Source of the DNA: Paraburkholderia aromaticivorans
GTDB taxonomy: Bacteria > Pseudomonadota > Gammaproteobacteria > Burkholderiales > Burkholderiaceae
Length of the DNA stretch: 64,000 bases
Direction: 5' to 3'
Assembly: GCF_012689525.1 (NCBI RefSeq)
Contig: NZ_CP051515.1
Coordinates: 1,984,001-2,048,000, forward strand
Shown: positions 33,693 to 45,936 of the stretch, in pieces
How the letters are laid out: every line of letters starts with the position of its first letter
How positions within the stretch are numbered: the stretch's first letter is position 1
Translations under genes and position numbers: made by a program
The notes under the pieces: model-generated
The model's database searches: none
The model's input: only the letters and a program-made list of their open reading frames with translations
What the model was told of the DNA's origin: nothing

Positions 33693-34592
33693 TTACCCCT
33701 TGCCCTTTGGCGCACAGTTGGCGTCCTTCATGTTGTCGAGGACGTTACCGTTGTTGTATCGGGCAATGATGTTGTGAAAGAGCTTCGGATCGACCGACGA
33801 GAAGTAGCGCACTGGCTCCTTCTCGGTCGGCGCCGAGACCGTGTGGTAACGGTCCATGCTGAGGTTGTCCGACGAAGCCCGTACTTTCGCAACCCATGCG
33901 TTGAACTCTTCAGGCGAGGTGGCGAGCGCGCGGAACTTCATGTCCGAGAAGCCCTTGCCGCTGAAATTCGCCGAGGCGCCCGCGTAGTTGCCGGCTTCGT
34001 CCGCGATCAGATGCAGGCGCGTTTGCATGCCCGCCATCGCGTAGATCTGGCCGCCGAGTTGCGGGATGAAGAACGAGTTCATCACCGTGTCCGACGTGAT
34101 CGTGAAGTTCACCGGCGTGCCGACCGGGAACGCCAACTGGTTCACCGACGCAATGCCGAGGTCCGGATAGATGAACAGCCACTTCCAGTCGAGCGCGACG
34201 ACTTCGACGTTGATCGGCTTGACCTGCGACTCGAGCGGCTTGTACGGATCGAGCTCGTGCGTGGTCTTCCACGTCAACACGGCGAGGAACAGAATGATCA
34301 GCGTCGGAATCGTCCAGATGGCGATTTCGATACCGGTCGAATGCACCCAGCCCGGACGGTAGTCGGCGTTTTTATTCGACGCGCGATAACGCCACGCGAA
34401 CAGCAGCGTGAGCGCGATAACCGGAACGACCACGATCAGCATGGCCCAGGTGGACGTGGCAATCAGCTCACGTTCCGCCAGCCCCACACTGCCCTTCGGA
34501 TTCAGAATATCGAGGTTGCTGCAACCCGAGAGCAACAACACGAGGCTCGCGGAAATGAAGCTCATCGACCCTCGCAGAGTCTTTCCTTTCAT
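33693..34592 (-). CDS. cyoA: Cytochrome bo3 ubiquinol oxidase subunit II (lipoprotein)
   Basis: A protein of about 299 residues starting at ATG 34592, which has GAGG at proper spacing; an ATG two codons upstream (34598) is possible. The signal peptide ends in LLLSGC, so the mature protein is lipid-anchored. Two transmembrane helices follow (STWAMLIVVVPVIALTLLFAWRY, WTIPTLIILFLAVLTWKTTH) and then a periplasmic cupredoxin domain (VEVVALDWKWLFIYPDLGIASVNQLAFPVGTPVNFTITSD). The CuA ligand Cys-x3-Cys of cytochrome c oxidases is absent, as expected for a quinol oxidase. It is the first gene of cyoABCD. Confidence 0.93.
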   Translation of the reverse strand: MKGKTLRGSMSFISASLVLLLSGCSNLDILNPKGSVGLAERELIATSTWAMLIVVVPVIALTLLFAWRYRASNKNADYRPGWVHSTGIEIAIWTIPTLIILFLAVLTWKTTHELDPYKPLESQVKPINVEVVALDWKWLFIYPDLGIASVNQLAFPVGTPVNFTITSDTVMNSFFIPQLGGQIYAMAGMQTRLHLIADEAGNYAGASANFSGKGFSDMKFRALATSPEEFNAWVAKVRASSDNLSMDRYHTVSAPTEKEPVRYFSSVDPKLFHNIIARYNNGNVLDNMKDANCAPKGKG

Positions 34593-34960
34593 ATCCATTG
34601 CCTCTTTTTTACGTCTTCAACGAACGTCATTCGACCGCTCTCCAATAGTAAGCGCTCGCATAATAGGGGCACGCTCGGCCGTAATAAACACTCGATTTAG
34701 CAACGATCTATTGCGTCGCAGCACCGTGCGACACGTTGCCGCACGCCTGCGCACAGGTCAGCAATTGAAATGCTCCGCGACAAGGAATCGAAGTATCGGC
34801 CAAACGCGAAAACCCCTTTAAACAAGCGCGAAAACGCGACGTGACCAGAGTGGCCGCACCGCGCGTCATGCGTGCAAAGAGACTTGATCCATAAGGGAAA
34901 AGTGCGTTGACGGCACAGCATTCGATGCGTGAATGCTGCGCTGCGCAATGCCTTGTTCGA
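34593..34960. other. Region upstream of cyoA, downstream of the nuoM-like gene
   Basis: This 368-bp gap must contain the cyo promoter on the minus strand. A small hairpin with CAGCATTC/GAATGCTG arms (34916-34938) lies just after the nuoM-like stop, without a T tract. Two GCGAAAAC sequences occur close together near 34808-34836. I see no gene or RNA that I can support. Confidence 0.4.
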
Positions 34961-36517
34961 TCAGCCCGGCGAGCGGGCCGTCGCGGCCGCCGGTGCGGGC
35001 ACTGCGGCTTGCAGATGCTCGCCGCCATCAGCCGGAACGGAGTCCGACGGATGAGCCGAGCGCTCCGATTGAGCCAGCAGCGTGCCGACCGACGGATCGA
35101 TCGCGTCGGTGAACGGCTTCGGATCGATGCCGATGGCTAGCACCAGCAGCGCCATCGCGCCGAGCAGCACGAACTCGCGCTTGCCGAGGTCCTTGAGGTT
35201 CGCGACGCGCGCGTTGGCGATCGCGCCGAAGATCACCCGCTTGTACATCCACAGCGTGTAGGCCGCGCTCAGAATCAGCGTGGTGGCCGCCATCGCGCCG
35301 ATCCAGAAATTGAAGCGGATCGCGCCCATCAGCACCATGAATTCGCCGACGAAACCCGAGGTGCCCGGCAGCCCGATGTTGGCCATGGAGAACAGCATCA
35401 CGAACGCGGCGAAGCGCGGCATGGTATTGGCCACACCGCCGTACTCGGCGATCGACGCGGTTTTCGTGCGGTCGTAGAGCATGCCCGTGCACAACAGCAT
35501 CGCGCCCGACACCACGCCGTACGACAGCATCTGCACGATCGCGCCGGCCTGGCCGATACGGTTGAACACGAAAAGGCCGAGCGTGACGAGGCCCATGTGC
35601 GCGACCGTCGAATACGCGAGCAGGCGGCGCATGTCGGTCTGCACGAGCGCCAGCAGGCTCGCATAGATCACCGCGACCAGCGAGAGCGTGATTATCATCG
35701 GCGCGAAGAAGTGGCTGGCCTGCGGCGCGATCGGCAAGGCGAAACGCAGCAGACCGTAGCCGCCCAGCTTCAGCATGCCGATCATCACGGCGGCGCCCGT
35801 CGGACCGTCGAGGTGGACGTCCGGCAGCCACGTGTGCAGCGGCCACATCGGCACCTTCACACCGAACGCAGCGAGGAAACCGAGGAAGATCAGGACCTGC
35901 GGCCACGTGCCGAGGTGCGTCTCACGCCACAGCGCGAGGTCGAAGCTGTGCGTCTGGCTGTACAGATACAGCATCGACATCAGCATCATCAGCGAGCCGA
36001 GGAACGAGACGAAGAAGAACTTCACCGCGGCGTACGAGCGGTTCGACTGGCCCCACGTGCCGATCAACAGATAGAGCGGAATCAGCGTCGCTTCGAACGA
36101 GATGAAGAACAGCATGCCGTCGAGCGATGTGAACACGCCCTGCATGAAACCCGACAGCATCAGGAACGCGCCGAAGTACTGCGCGGTCCGCTCGGTGATC
36201 GACTCCCACGAGGCGACCACGATGATGATCGTGGTGAGCGCGGTGAGCGCGACGAGCCACAGCGAGATTCCGTCCACGCCCACATGCCAGGCGATATCGA
36301 ACGTGGGCGACCACCGCGCGTTTTCGACGAACTGCATCGACGTGACGTCGTTGCGGAAATTCGACACCAGCGGAATCACCGGCAGGAAACCCGCAATCGC
36401 GCCGATCAGCGCGAGCCACCGGGTGCGACTACGTGCCGCGTCGGATCCGGCACGCAAAACCACCACGCCGGCGACAATTGGGATCCAGATGAGAAGGCTA
36501 AGAAGAGGCAATGGCAT
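34961..36517 (-). CDS. Orphan NuoM-like proton-translocating subunit (complex I subunit 4 family)
   Basis: A 518-residue polytopic membrane protein with about 14 helices. It matches NuoM/MrpD antiporter-like subunits: VGVDGISLWLVALTALTTIIIV, ISFEATLIPLYLLIGTWG with the conserved Glu, LGFLAAFGVKVPMWPLHTWLPDVHLDGPTGAAVMI with the conserved Lys, and MRRLLAYSTVAHMG. No other nuo or mrp gene lies beside it. It is upstream of cyoA and points the same way, about 370 bp away. It may be a paralogue recruited by another ion pump. The C-terminal tail is low-complexity (AAVPAPAAATARS). The start at 36517 has only a weak SD. Confidence 0.85.
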   Translation of the reverse strand: MPLPLLSLLIWIPIVAGVVVLRAGSDAARSRTRWLALIGAIAGFLPVIPLVSNFRNDVTSMQFVENARWSPTFDIAWHVGVDGISLWLVALTALTTIIIVVASWESITERTAQYFGAFLMLSGFMQGVFTSLDGMLFFISFEATLIPLYLLIGTWGQSNRSYAAVKFFFVSFLGSLMMLMSMLYLYSQTHSFDLALWRETHLGTWPQVLIFLGFLAAFGVKVPMWPLHTWLPDVHLDGPTGAAVMIGMLKLGGYGLLRFALPIAPQASHFFAPMIITLSLVAVIYASLLALVQTDMRRLLAYSTVAHMGLVTLGLFVFNRIGQAGAIVQMLSYGVVSGAMLLCTGMLYDRTKTASIAEYGGVANTMPRFAAFVMLFSMANIGLPGTSGFVGEFMVLMGAIRFNFWIGAMAATTLILSAAYTLWMYKRVIFGAIANARVANLKDLGKREFVLLGAMALLVLAIGIDPKPFTDAIDPSVGTLLAQSERSAHPSDSVPADGGEHLQAAVPAPAAATARSPG

Positions 36518-37215
36518 GTGCTCTGTCGAAAACTTGAAGTACAAAACGCCGCATCAACGCCTTCAAAATGGAAAGCATTGAAATGGATATGTAGGCTGGA
36601 TTTCGCTGAAATTGACGTGCAATCGGGGTTGGCCGCTACACGTTTACCCGCAGTCGAATGACCAAGGGTGGGAGATTACCAAGATAAGAATACTTTTGCA
36701 GCGCAACAACGCTGCAAAGCCGGTGGCAATGGTTTGTTGCCACGCCTACGCTTGCGAAATGGATAAAAATGTGCAGATGCACAAACTGACGGACGCGGTC
36801 GGTCCGTAGCGAATTTTGCGCGAAAAAGCGTGCAGTTGATCGTCAGTTAGAAACTCTTGCGCGGATGCTCAGGCGTGCGCCTCAAACTGGAATAGAACAT
36901 GCTGGTGCATGGCGCGGTGGCGACGCGTATTTCGCACGTCGGGAGAAAATTTTGCTTGTCCGCGAGCAGAAAATTTTTTTGATCCTGCACTCTAAATAAT
37001 CCGGCGCGCGGCGTCGAAAAGTTCGGGCGCAGTTGACCGGCGGCTCCTGTGTCATCGTGGTCCCTGCACGCGCGTTGGGCGCCTGCGTGCCTTACAGAAG
37101 CCGAATATACTTCGGCGATTCAAGGGCCGATGTTCGTGCATGAGTGCGCCGCTTTCTGGTCCGCGTTTCGCCCGTCCGGACACCGCCCTCACCGGCCACA
37201 CTTTTCGGAAACCGC
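36518..37215. other. Intergenic region with two adjacent stem-loops
   Basis: About 700 bp between divergent genes (nuoM-like minus, ABC transporter plus). Two good hairpins lie side by side: TTTGCAGCG/CGCTGCAAA at 36695-36718 and GTGGCAA/TTGCCAC at 36723-36743. A run of poly-A/T (AAAATTTT) lies near 36970-36980. No protein-coding frame is convincing. The hairpins may belong to a long 5' leader or a small RNA. Confidence 0.35.
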
Positions 37216-37950
37216 ATGCTTTGTGACGAAGGCGTCGTTCCCGCGCTCGAGTGCCGCGGGCTCAGCAAGACCTACGGCGCAGGCCGCATCGTGCTGGCGC
37301 AACTGGATTTCATACTCGGACCGGGCGAGTTCGTCGCGATCATGGGCGATTCCGGCGTCGGCAAATCGACGCTGCTCAATCTGGTGGCCGGCCTCGACAG
37401 TGCGGATAGCGGCGACGTGATCATTGACGGCAGCGCCGTTTCGCGTCTGGACGACAACGCGGCGACGCGCCTGCGCCGGCAGAAACTCGGCTTTGTCTTC
37501 CAGGCGTTTCACGTGCTGCCGCATCTGACGCTTGCGCAGAATGTGGCGCTGCCACTGCTGCTCAACGAATTGCCCACGGCCGCCGCGCTCGACATGCTCG
37601 CGGCGGTCGGACTGGGCGGACGCGGCGATGATTTTCCTCGCCAACTCTCGGGCGGTGAACTGCAGCGGGTTGCGATTGCGCGAGCGCTCGTGCATCGCCC
37701 GAAACTGCTTCTCGCCGACGAACCCACGGGCAACCTCGATCCCGATACCGCGCACGAAGTGCTCGGCCTGTTCCGCGCGCAAAGCAAGGCGACCGGCGCG
37801 GCCACGATCATGGTGACGCACTCGGAAGCCGCCGCGGCCGTTGCCGACCGCATCCTGATCCTGAGCGACGGCGGCCTGCATGCTGCGTCCGGCGCAGCCG
37901 TGACTTTCGGCTCCCGCACTCGCGCGCCTTCCGCCGATGATGTCCGCTGA
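37216..37950 (+). CDS. ABC transporter ATP-binding protein (LolD/MacB type)
   Basis: A 244-residue ATPase starting at ATG 37216 (GGAA just upstream; the frame is open further upstream). It carries Walker A MGDSGVGKST, signature LSGGELQRVAIARAL, Walker B LLLADEPTGNLD and the His in VTHSEAA. The signature and length match LolD/FtsE/MacB-type ATPases, which pair with FtsX-fold permeases. Its stop lies 14 bp inside the permease gene, indicating co-translation. It probably drives export or extraction of a lipid or lipoprotein, but the cargo is unknown. Confidence 0.87.
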   Translation: MLCDEGVVPALECRGLSKTYGAGRIVLAQLDFILGPGEFVAIMGDSGVGKSTLLNLVAGLDSADSGDVIIDGSAVSRLDDNAATRLRRQKLGFVFQAFHVLPHLTLAQNVALPLLLNELPTAAALDMLAAVGLGGRGDDFPRQLSGGELQRVAIARALVHRPKLLLADEPTGNLDPDTAHEVLGLFRAQSKATGAATIMVTHSEAAAAVADRILILSDGGLHAASGAAVTFGSRTRAPSADDVR

Positions 37951-40510
37951 TTCTCGTCGTCTGCTGCGCTTGCGAGGTCATCGCGTTCTCGCGCGCTGGC
38001 TGCTGGGCGCCGAATGGCGCAGTCATCGCGGACGCGCCCTGGTTGCGATTGCAACGATCGCGCTCGGCGTCGCGCTCGGTTACGCCGTGCAGTTGATCAA
38101 CAGCGCGGCCTTCAACGAATTCTCCGCGGCGACCCGCAGTCTGTCGGGCGAAGCCGATCTGCAGGTGCGCGGCGCCCAACCGTTAGTCGACGAAGCCATC
38201 TATCCGCTGCTCGCAAACGAGCCCGGAGTCGCGCTGGCCAGCCCCGTGCTCGCACTCGACGTCACCGTGCCCGACCGGAGCGCTGCACTGCCGGTACTCG
38301 GCATCGACGTGTTCAAGGCAAGCCGTATTGCGCCCGATCTGATCGGCGTGCCGTCGCCGGATAAGCCGTTCGATACTCTCGCGGCCGATACCGTGTTTCT
38401 CTCGACGGCGGCCCAGCAATGGCTGAACGTGAAAGCAGGCGACGAGGTGGCGCTGCGAAGCGGCACCTCGATCGTGCATTTGCGTGTGGCCGGCGGCATC
38501 GTGAGAACACCGCCAGGCCAGCGGCTCGCCGTCATGGATATCGCCGCCGCGCAGTGGAAGTTCGGCAAAGTGGGCAAGCTGTCGCGAGTCGACGTGCAGC
38601 TCGAACGCGGCGTCGAGCGGGAGCGCTTCAGACGTGAGATGCAAGCGCAGCTCGGCAACCAGTGGGTCATCGCCGAAACGCGTGACGCCGAAAGCCGCAC
38701 CGACCGCCTCTCGCGGGCGTATCGGATCAATATGAATGTGCTCGCGCTGGTGGCGTTGTTCACTGGCGCGTTTCTGGTGTTTTCGACGCAGGCGCTGAGC
38801 GTCGTGCGACGCCGCGCGCAATTCGCCATGCTGCGTGTGCTCGGGCTGACGCGCGGCCAACTGCTACGCCAGATCCTGATGGAAGGCGCGCTATTGGGCC
38901 TGCTCGGTTCGCTCGCGGGACTCGCGCTCGGCTACGCGATGGCGAGCGGCGCGCTGCATTTTTTCGGCAGCGATCTGGGTGGCGGCTACTTTCCCGGTGT
39001 CCAACCGCAAGTCGGCTTCGAACCGCTGGCGAGTGCGTTGTTTCTGATGCTCGGGCTCGCGGTGTCGGTATTGGGCAGTCTCGCCCCCGCACTGGAAGCG
39101 GCGCGTGCGCGCCCCGCCACGGCGCTCAAGGCAGGCGCCGAAGAAGGCGCGTTGGCGCGGCTCGCCACACCGTGGCCCGCCCTGCTCTGTCTGCTGGCCG
39201 CCGCGGTGCTCACGCAATTGCCGCCGCTGTTCGATGCGCCGATCGGCGGCTATCTGGCCGTCGCACTGCTGCTGGTGGGCGGGATTGCGCTGATGCCGCG
39301 CGTGACCGCGCTCATCTTCGGCGCGGCAAGCCGTGCTTTCGCCGCGCGACGCCGGACCGGCGCGACCGGCACGCTGGCGCTCGCGCGTCTCGCGAACGCG
39401 CCGGGACACGCGTCGATCGCCATGGGCGGCGTACTGTCGAGCTTTGCGCTGATCGTCGCGATGGCCATCATGGTGGCGAGTTTCCGGGTTTCCGTCGAAG
39501 ACTGGCTGGTTCATCTGCTCTCCGCCGATCTCTATGTCCGCGTGGCGCCGAACGGCGACACCGGCGGTTTGCGGTTGGACGAACAGAGCCGCCTCGCGGC
39601 CGTGCCCGGCGTTAGAACAGCCGCATTCGCCCGCACTTCGCATCTAACGCTTGACCCTGCGCGGCCCGACATCGCTCTGCTCGCGCGCGAGATCGACGCA
39701 GCCGACCCGGGCGCGAATCTGCAGATGACCGGAGCCGTGCTGCCGCCTGCTGAACTTCGCGCAGGCGAAACACCTGTTTGGGTATCCGAAGCAATGGTCG
39801 ATCTGTATGGATACAAGCTGGGTCAGCGAGTTCGATTGCCGTTTGGTGAACGCGGCCACGTGTTCGTGGTGGCTGGCGTATGGCGCGATTACGTGCGGCA
39901 GACCGGTGCCATTCAGATACGGCTCGCGGATTTCCGGCGCTTGAGCGGTGACACTAGTGCAACCGATGTGGCAGTCATCGTTCAGCCGGGGACGAGCGTC
40001 GAGCGGATTGTCGCGGGGCTGCGCGCGCTGCCCTTCGGGGCACCGCTGGATTTGTCGCTACCAGGTGAAATCCGCGCGCGCACGCTGGTGATTTTCGATC
40101 GCAGTTTTGCGGTCACCTATCTTCTCGAAGCGGTCGCTATCGTGATCGGCTTGTTCGGCGTGGCGGCGACGTTCTCCGCGCAGACGCTCGCGCGTTCGCG
40201 TGAGTTCGGCATGCTGCGGCACGTCGGCGTGACCCGCTCGCAGGTGTTCGCCATCCTCGCGCTCGAAGGCGGCATGCTCACCGCGTGCGGCATTGCACTG
40301 GGCTTCGTGCTCGGGTTCGCGATCAGTCTGATTCTGGTGTTCGTCGTCAATCCACAGTCGTTTCATTGGAGTATGTCGCTGCACGTGCCATGGATGGCGC
40401 TCGCCACCGTCGCGTTGGTGATGCTCGCTTCGTCGTGTTCGACGGCGGTGATTGCGGGACGCGGCGCCGTGTCGGTCGATGCGGTGCGCGCCGTGAAGGA
40501 GGATTGGTGA
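37937..40510 (+). CDS. ABC transporter permease of FtsX/MacB type
   Basis: An 857-residue permease with two FtsX-like domains. N-terminal helix GRALVAIATIALGVALGYAVQLIN, a periplasmic domain, then helices near 265-400 (VLALVALFTGAFLVFSTQALSVV, LLGLLGSLAGLALGYAMASG). A second half has another periplasmic domain and helices at the C-terminus (VTYLLEAVAIVIGLFGVAATFSA, GMLTACGIALGFVLGFAISLILVFV). Proteins of this length, with an FtsE-like ATPase and a CrtC/AttH-like protein, form the Att-type transporters of unknown function. The stop overlaps the next gene's ATG. Confidence 0.87.
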   Translation: MMSADSRRLLRLRGHRVLARWLLGAEWRSHRGRALVAIATIALGVALGYAVQLINSAAFNEFSAATRSLSGEADLQVRGAQPLVDEAIYPLLANEPGVALASPVLALDVTVPDRSAALPVLGIDVFKASRIAPDLIGVPSPDKPFDTLAADTVFLSTAAQQWLNVKAGDEVALRSGTSIVHLRVAGGIVRTPPGQRLAVMDIAAAQWKFGKVGKLSRVDVQLERGVERERFRREMQAQLGNQWVIAETRDAESRTDRLSRAYRINMNVLALVALFTGAFLVFSTQALSVVRRRAQFAMLRVLGLTRGQLLRQILMEGALLGLLGSLAGLALGYAMASGALHFFGSDLGGGYFPGVQPQVGFEPLASALFLMLGLAVSVLGSLAPALEAARARPATALKAGAEEGALARLATPWPALLCLLAAAVLTQLPPLFDAPIGGYLAVALLLVGGIALMPRVTALIFGAASRAFAARRRTGATGTLALARLANAPGHASIAMGGVLSSFALIVAMAIMVASFRVSVEDWLVHLLSADLYVRVAPNGDTGGLRLDEQSRLAAVPGVRTAAFARTSHLTLDPARPDIALLAREIDAADPGANLQMTGAVLPPAELRAGETPVWVSEAMVDLYGYKLGQRVRLPFGERGHVFVVAGVWRDYVRQTGAIQIRLADFRRLSGDTSATDVAVIVQPGTSVERIVAGLRALPFGAPLDLSLPGEIRARTLVIFDRSFAVTYLLEAVAIVIGLFGVAATFSAQTLARSREFGMLRHVGVTRSQVFAILALEGGMLTACGIALGFVLGFAISLILVFVVNPQSFHWSMSLHVPWMALATVALVMLASSCSTAVIAGRGAVSVDAVRAVKEDW

Positions 40511-42375
40511 TGCGGGATTTGTCGCGCGATTTGGCACGATGGGTTATGCGGGCGGTGGCGGCGCGCTTTGATTTCGCCGGTGACGGAAGTTCGCTCGTTT
40601 TGTGGCGGCGTGAGTTGGGGATGGCGGGGGCGGTTTTGGGCGGGAACACGTCGAACAACGCGTTGGTTGGCCGCGAAGGGTCTTGGGCGGGGGCGCGCTT
40701 CGATTTGTCCTCTGGCGGCGGGTATTGCGCCGGTCTGCAACGACGTGAGTTGCGGATCATGGGTGTGGTTTGGAGCGAGAGTATGCCGGGCTACACGTCG
40801 ATTGGGCGCGAGGTGTCTTGGGTGGGAGCGCGGTTCGATCCGGCCACCGGCGGTGAATATTGCGCCGCTCTGCAAGTGCGTGAGTTGCGGATCATGGGCG
40901 CCGTTTGGAGCGCGACTATTCCGGGCTACACGTCGATTGGACGCGAGGTGTCTTGGGCGGGAGCGCAGTTCGATCCGGCCACCCGCGGTGAATATTGCGC
41001 CGCTTTGCAGCGACGTGCACCGCCGACCACGTACGCGGTTTCGAGCGAGAGCATGCCCGGCCATGCGTCGATCGCACGCGAGATGTCATGGATGTCAGCG
41101 CGCTTCGATGTCGATGTCGCCAGTGGCGGATCCTGCGTCGTCCTGCAATCACGTGCGCCGCAGTTGGCGCGCGCGGCGTCGGGCGAGACTGTGCCTGGCT
41201 ACACGTCGATTGCACGCAAGATGTCATGCGAGCCGCCGGTTAACTCCGCTCGTGTCGCGAATCGGCGCATAGGTCTGCGTATTCGCGGCTTGCTGTCCAT
41301 CTGGATGCTGACTGCGTCGCCCGCGTTCGCTGCGGCGGCCGAATTTGCGGTGGTCACGCCCGATCACGCTATCGCCCTGCCGCAGGACAGCGGTGCGCAC
41401 GCGGCCTTTCGCACCGAGTGGTGGTACGCGACGGGTTGGCTCACCACGCCGGATAATCAGCCGCTCGGCTTTCAGATCACATTCTTCCGTTCCGCGACCG
41501 GCCACGATGCCGCCGATCCAAGTGCGTTCGCGCCTTCGCAATTGATCATTGCCCATGCCGCGTTAAGCGATCCCGCGCTCGGCCATCTTGCGCACGATCA
41601 GCGCATTGCCCGTCAGGGCTTCGGCCTGGCGTATGCGAAGGCGGCCAACACCGACGTCAAACTCGACGCATGGAAGATGGTTCGGGCCGCTGACGGTCAC
41701 TACGACGTTGTTGTCGACGCGACCGGCTTCTCGTTGCATCTCATGTTGACGCCGACGCAAGCACCTTTGATTCAGGGCGAGCGCGGCTATTCACGCAAAG
41801 GTCCGCGGCCTGAGCAGGCGAGTTATTACTACAGCGAGCCGCAATTGCGCGTGGCTGGCAAGGTGGTTCGGCCAGTCGCCGCGGGCGGTCAGTCACATGG
41901 CGACACCGCCGTGACGGGCATTGCGTGGCTCGATCACGAATGGTCGAGCACATTGCTCGACGCCAATGCGGTCGGATGGGATTGGCTGGGCGCCAACCTC
42001 ACCGACGGCTCTGCCCTGATGGCATTCAAAGTACGAAGTCGCGATGGACACGCCGTGTGGGCGCATGCGGCATTTCGCAAACCCGACGGCGAGGTGACGA
42101 CATTCGCTCCCGATCAAGTCGACTTTACGCCGCTTCGCACATGGCGCTCGCCGCGCACGAACACTTCCTATCCTGTCTCGATGACGGTCAAAACCGGCAC
42201 GCTGACGTGGAAACTCGATCCGTTGATGGATGATCAAGAGCTCGATTCGCGGCAATCGACGGGCGCGGTGTACTGGGAAGGCGCGGTGCGGGTAAGCCGC
42301 GAAGGTGTCGATGTCGGACGGGCGTACCTGGAACTGACGGGCTACGCGAACACGCTGCGGATGGGGAAGGAGTGA
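40510..42375 (+). CDS. CrtC/AttH-like lipocalin-domain protein with an in-frame repeat-containing N-terminal extension
   Basis: From the coupled ATG at 40510 the frame encodes 621 residues. The last ~370 are a carotenoid 1,2-hydratase-like (AttH/lipocalin-type) domain: TEWWYATGWLTTPDNQPLGFQITFFRS, VTGIAWLDHEWSS, GWDWLGANLTDGSALMAFKVRSRDG and VYWEGAVRVSREG. A signal peptide (RGLLSIWMLTASPAFAAAA) sits about 265 residues into the frame, which is impossible if the full extension is translated. The preceding ~230 residues come from a 135-bp tandem repeat (40562-41236). A start at ATG 41221 gives 384 residues with the signal peptide near the N-terminus and is preferred for the mature protein. AttH-like proteins accompany ABC transporters; substrate is unknown. 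Confidence 0.7.
   Translation: MRDLSRDLARWVMRAVAARFDFAGDGSSLVLWRRELGMAGAVLGGNTSNNALVGREGSWAGARFDLSSGGGYCAGLQRRELRIMGVVWSESMPGYTSIGREVSWVGARFDPATGGEYCAALQVRELRIMGAVWSATIPGYTSIGREVSWAGAQFDPATRGEYCAALQRRAPPTTYAVSSESMPGHASIAREMSWMSARFDVDVASGGSCVVLQSRAPQLARAASGETVPGYTSIARKMSCEPPVNSARVANRRIGLRIRGLLSIWMLTASPAFAAAAEFAVVTPDHAIALPQDSGAHAAFRTEWWYATGWLTTPDNQPLGFQITFFRSATGHDAADPSAFAPSQLIIAHAALSDPALGHLAHDQRIARQGFGLAYAKAANTDVKLDAWKMVRAADGHYDVVVDATGFSLHLMLTPTQAPLIQGERGYSRKGPRPEQASYYYSEPQLRVAGKVVRPVAAGGQSHGDTAVTGIAWLDHEWSSTLLDANAVGWDWLGANLTDGSALMAFKVRSRDGHAVWAHAAFRKPDGEVTTFAPDQVDFTPLRTWRSPRTNTSYPVSMTVKTGTLTWKLDPLMDDQELDSRQSTGAVYWEGAVRVSREGVDVGRAYLELTGYANTLRMGKE
40562..41236. repeat. Five tandem repeats of about 135 bp between the permease and CrtC-like genes
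   Basis: Copies start at about 40562, 40694, 40829, 40964 and 41099 (spacing 132, 135, 135, 135). They share CGCG-TTCGAT at the start, GGCGG-GAATATTGCGCCG in the first half, and GGCTACACGTCGATTG with GATGTCATGG-like or GAGGTGTCTTGG at the end. The unit is a multiple of three and, apart from the 132-bp first copy, keeps one 45-codon frame. The frame is open in all three plus frames and also on the minus strand, which suggests the repeat lacks stop codons by composition rather than by selection. No obvious mobile-element ends are seen. Confidence 0.8.
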
Positions 42376-42424
42376 AGGCGGTTTATCCCGCGTGTTTTTT
42401 GCCTGTTTTCCGGCCGCGTAAACG

Positions 42425-42457
42425 CAGAAACCCCACCTTTGCGGGGTGGGGTTTCTG
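42425..42457. terminator. Bidirectional terminator between the CrtC-like gene and the rRNA operon
   Basis: A 13-bp stem CAGAAACCCCACC/GGTGGGGTTTCTG with a 7-base loop lies 50 bp after the CrtC-like stop and 15 bp beyond the 5S 3' end. It serves both convergent transcripts. Confidence 0.85.
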
Positions 42458-42471
42458 TTGCTGCTAGGGAG

Positions 42472-42584
42472 CCTGACGATTACCTACTTTCACACGGGTA
42501 ATCCGCACTATCATCGGCGTGGAGTCGTTTCACGGTCCTGTTCGGGATGGGAAGGGGTGGGACCGACTCGCTATGATCATCAGG
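42472..42584 (-). rRNA. rrf: 5S ribosomal RNA
   Basis: The minus strand reads GCCTGATGATCATAGCGAG at its 5' end, with the conserved CCCACCCCTTCCCATCCCG core and CGTCAGG at its 3' end that pairs with the 5' end. Length is about 113 bases. Boundaries are set by the terminal stem and may be off by one or two bases. Confidence 0.92.
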
Positions 42585-42733
42585 CATGACTTGTTGCCGT
42601 ACTGCCGGTGGGGCAGTACCGCCAATCTGGAAGAAGTAGTTTCTGGTGATGCTCACCAGAGCTAAAGCGTTGGGCTGTGTTGTTCGAGGCACAACAAACG
42701 ATCACTCAACCGTGCGCAAGACACACCGGTTAT

Positions 42734-45615
<2,882 letters not shown>

Positions 45616-45936
45616 CTATAACGAGTGTGTCTCGCCACCCCTGTGTTGCCACAGCAGCAGTTCAACAGTCGCTACAGGTTGAGTATTCGTGTTGCGCCGT
45701 ATTCCAAAAGCGATCTTTCGATCTCTCTTTTCATACATTGATACAATCACAACCCTGATTCACCTACTCACACACCCATCTCTAGATGTCCTTTCGTGAA
45801 TCTCTTTACTACTTCTTCCTGATTGTTAAAGAACGACAGCCGATATCGCGGTTGCTATAACCGCGTATCACTCTGACTGGCTCAATCGCCAATGCACAAC
45901 GCTCTGCTTCTCACAGCAACGCTACGCATTGAGGAT
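45616..45936 (-). other. Spacer between 23S and tRNA-Ala, with boxA
   Basis: This part of the internal transcribed spacer holds a boxA-like antitermination motif. On the minus strand it reads GTTCTTTAACAATC at 45821-45834, followed by a further ~200 bases before the 23S start. No other gene is seen. Confidence 0.65.

Noticed and set aside
40363..41227. Minus-strand and alternative plus frames with repetitive Arg/Pro-rich sequence.
   Set aside because: They are the other reading frames of the 135-bp repeat block. All frames are open because the repeat lacks stops.
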